Below are positions 63,300 to 64,000 of a stretch of 64,000 nucleotides of DNA, in pieces. The stretch comes from Fervidicoccaceae archaeon (GTDB lineage Archaea > Thermoproteota > Thermoprotei_A > Sulfolobales > Fervidicoccaceae), in assembly GCA_038734945.1 (NCBI GenBank), contig JAVYOA010000009.1, positions 434,001 through 498,000 of the forward strand, read 5' to 3'. The first letter of the stretch is position 1, and the number at the start of each line of letters is the position of its first letter. Both the position numbers and the translations under genes were made by a program. The notes below the pieces were generated by a model that ran no database searches, was not told where the DNA came from, and was given only the letters and a program-made list of their open reading frames with translations.

Positions 63300-63823
63300 T
63301 TTACTATATCAGCCTTCTCTCCAGTTATTCCATTTATAGCCAGCTGAATAGCATAAAGTGAGCTGCTTATCCTGTTCATTAGGGAAAGGACAAGCTGCTC
63401 CTCTCCAATCGGTTCTTTTCTCTCTATTAATTCAACAAGCCTTCTCTCCGCTCTCCTGACAAGAGTTCTGGCTAAGCTTACAGCAGCTGCTGCTGGATGC
63501 CCGCCGTTTAAGACAAATTGATTTCCAACATAGCTAGAATAAGAGTCGGCGATCTCCTCAAGTTTTTTGAGATCGTCTTGCGAAATGCATTTTTTTCCTG
63601 AAACTGTGAATCCTATTCTGAACAGCAAGGCTTGAATCCAGTTGAGCTTTTCTCTCAGAGATTGAAGCTCATTTGGAATAATGCTGCTGGCCAGCCCAAG
63701 AGCTGCTTCGGCCTCATCCAAGCTTCCCATGAACTCGATAAATGGATGGCTCTTTGGTATGAATTCCAGATACTTCAAACAGAATGTCTTCCCGCTATCT
63801 CCCTTTTTTGTGTAGAATTTCAT
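63287..63823 (-). CDS. Cob(I)alamin adenosyltransferase, PduO type
   Basis: Adds the adenosyl group of ATP to cob(I)alamin. The N-terminal ATP loop YTKKGDSGKTF and FMGSLDEAEAALGLASSI fit PduO, as does LARTLVRRAERRLVEL; the C-terminal motif NRLSDYLF is altered to NRISSSLYAIQL. 178 aa. It is the first gene of the operon with the GIY-YIG and KaiC-like genes. The altered C-terminal motif leaves some doubt about activity. Confidence 0.85.
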   Translation of the reverse strand: MKFYTKKGDSGKTFCLKYLEFIPKSHPFIEFMGSLDEAEAALGLASSIIPNELQSLREKLNWIQALLFRIGFTVSGKKCISQDDLKKLEEIADSYSSYVGNQFVLNGGHPAAAAVSLARTLVRRAERRLVELIERKEPIGEEQLVLSLMNRISSSLYAIQLAINGITGEKADIVKCES

Positions 63824-63942
63824 GGAATTTCTACCAAAGAGATCGATCTGATTTTCGTGTTTTTATTAATTGGTGCATGTTTTTATACTCATTTTTGAGT
63901 AATTACTTTTAAATATTGTTTTCCCTTTTTTAATTTAGTGTG

Positions 63943-64000
63943 ATGAAGTTGAGCAGGAAAATAACATACATTGAAGCTGTAATGATGGGCATAGGAGGAA
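63943..64000 (+). CDS. Start of an APC-type amino acid permease, cut by window edge
   Basis: Only 19 codons are visible. The product MKLSRKITYIEAVMMGIGG has the usual start of APC-superfamily permeases (LSFWEAVxxGIGG). A TTTAAATA promoter element lies near 63909-63916. The assignment relies on this short N-terminus only. Confidence 0.55.
   Translation, partial: MKLSRKITYIEAVMMGIGG

Noticed and set aside
1-64000. CRISPR arrays, tRNA and rRNA genes
   Set aside because: No regularly spaced repeats, no tRNA-like TTCGAAT arm with acceptor stem, and no rRNA segments were recognised on either strand.

Overview
The window reads as a contiguous piece of chromosome from a thermophilic crenarchaeon (Thermoprotei; the low GC and gene content would suit Fervidicoccales or Desulfurococcales, but this is an inference and the species cannot be named from this window). 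Evidence is the gene set: archaeal SAM synthetase, Lsm protein, ATP-dependent DNA ligase, Taw1, ArgS, archaeal HMG-CoA synthase with thiolase and DUF35 partners, ZPR1, KaiC-like ATPases, Hsp20, ribbon-helix-helix regulators, TATA boxes instead of bacterial promoters, and GGTGA-type Shine-Dalgarno sites 5-8 nt before many starts. Coding density is high and no rRNA or tRNA gene was seen.

Layout. 1-6.2 kb: DUF460 C-terminus, SAM synthetase, Lsm, UPF0282 hydrolase, methyltransferase, RqcH. 6.2-10.4 kb: five consecutive CBS-domain genes (about 18 CBS domains) followed by a 35-codon CBS remnant. 10.4-18.4 kb: AMMECR1, Mut7-C RNase-like protein, a C/D sRNA, DNA ligase, a membrane-anchored Lon-like protease, family-4 UDG, a GT2-GtrA glycosyltransferase and a phosphoesterase. 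18.4-20.4 kb: C/D sRNA, radical SAM enzyme, aKMT-like methyltransferase. 20.4-28 kb: five-gene oligopeptide ABC importer. 28-32.5 kb: small unknowns, a VTT-domain membrane protein and the mevalonate-entry trio. 32.5-36 kb: ATP-cone, zinc finger, unknowns, split LysO exporter, HD hydrolase. 36-41.6 kb: MFS, pyruvate kinase (with a C/D sRNA over its start) and convergent PPDK. 41.7-45.7 kb: HTH protein, Taw1, DedA, RHH regulator facing a MATE exporter across a repeat-rich operator. 45.7-46.8 kb: gene-poor, structured, possibly decayed mobile DNA. 46.8-49.8 kb: DUF5679-like miniprotein and an ECF transporter with a ThiW subunit. 49.9-59.8 kb: CoA-disulfide-reductase-like enzyme, HTH, Hsp20, double RHH, ZPR1, tRNA-binding protein, a MacB-like ABC system with a large exported protein, and another CBS protein. 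59.9-64 kb: ArgS, KaiC-like ATPase, GIY-YIG protein, cobalamin adenosyltransferase, start of a permease.

The genes suggest a peptide-consuming heterotroph: oligopeptide importer, pyruvate kinase/PPDK pair at the PEP-pyruvate node, amino-acid permease and LysO exporter, thiamine-precursor uptake. The most unusual observations are (i) several conserved genes that seem to begin at non-canonical codons (ATA, ATT, CTG) placed 5-7 nt after a GGTG motif, (ii) a thiolase in the HMG-CoA synthase operon that contains no cysteine at all, (iii) the CBS-domain gene array, and (iv) three C/D-box sRNA candidates, one overlapping the pyruvate kinase start. All calls come from reading the sequence; no database search was run.
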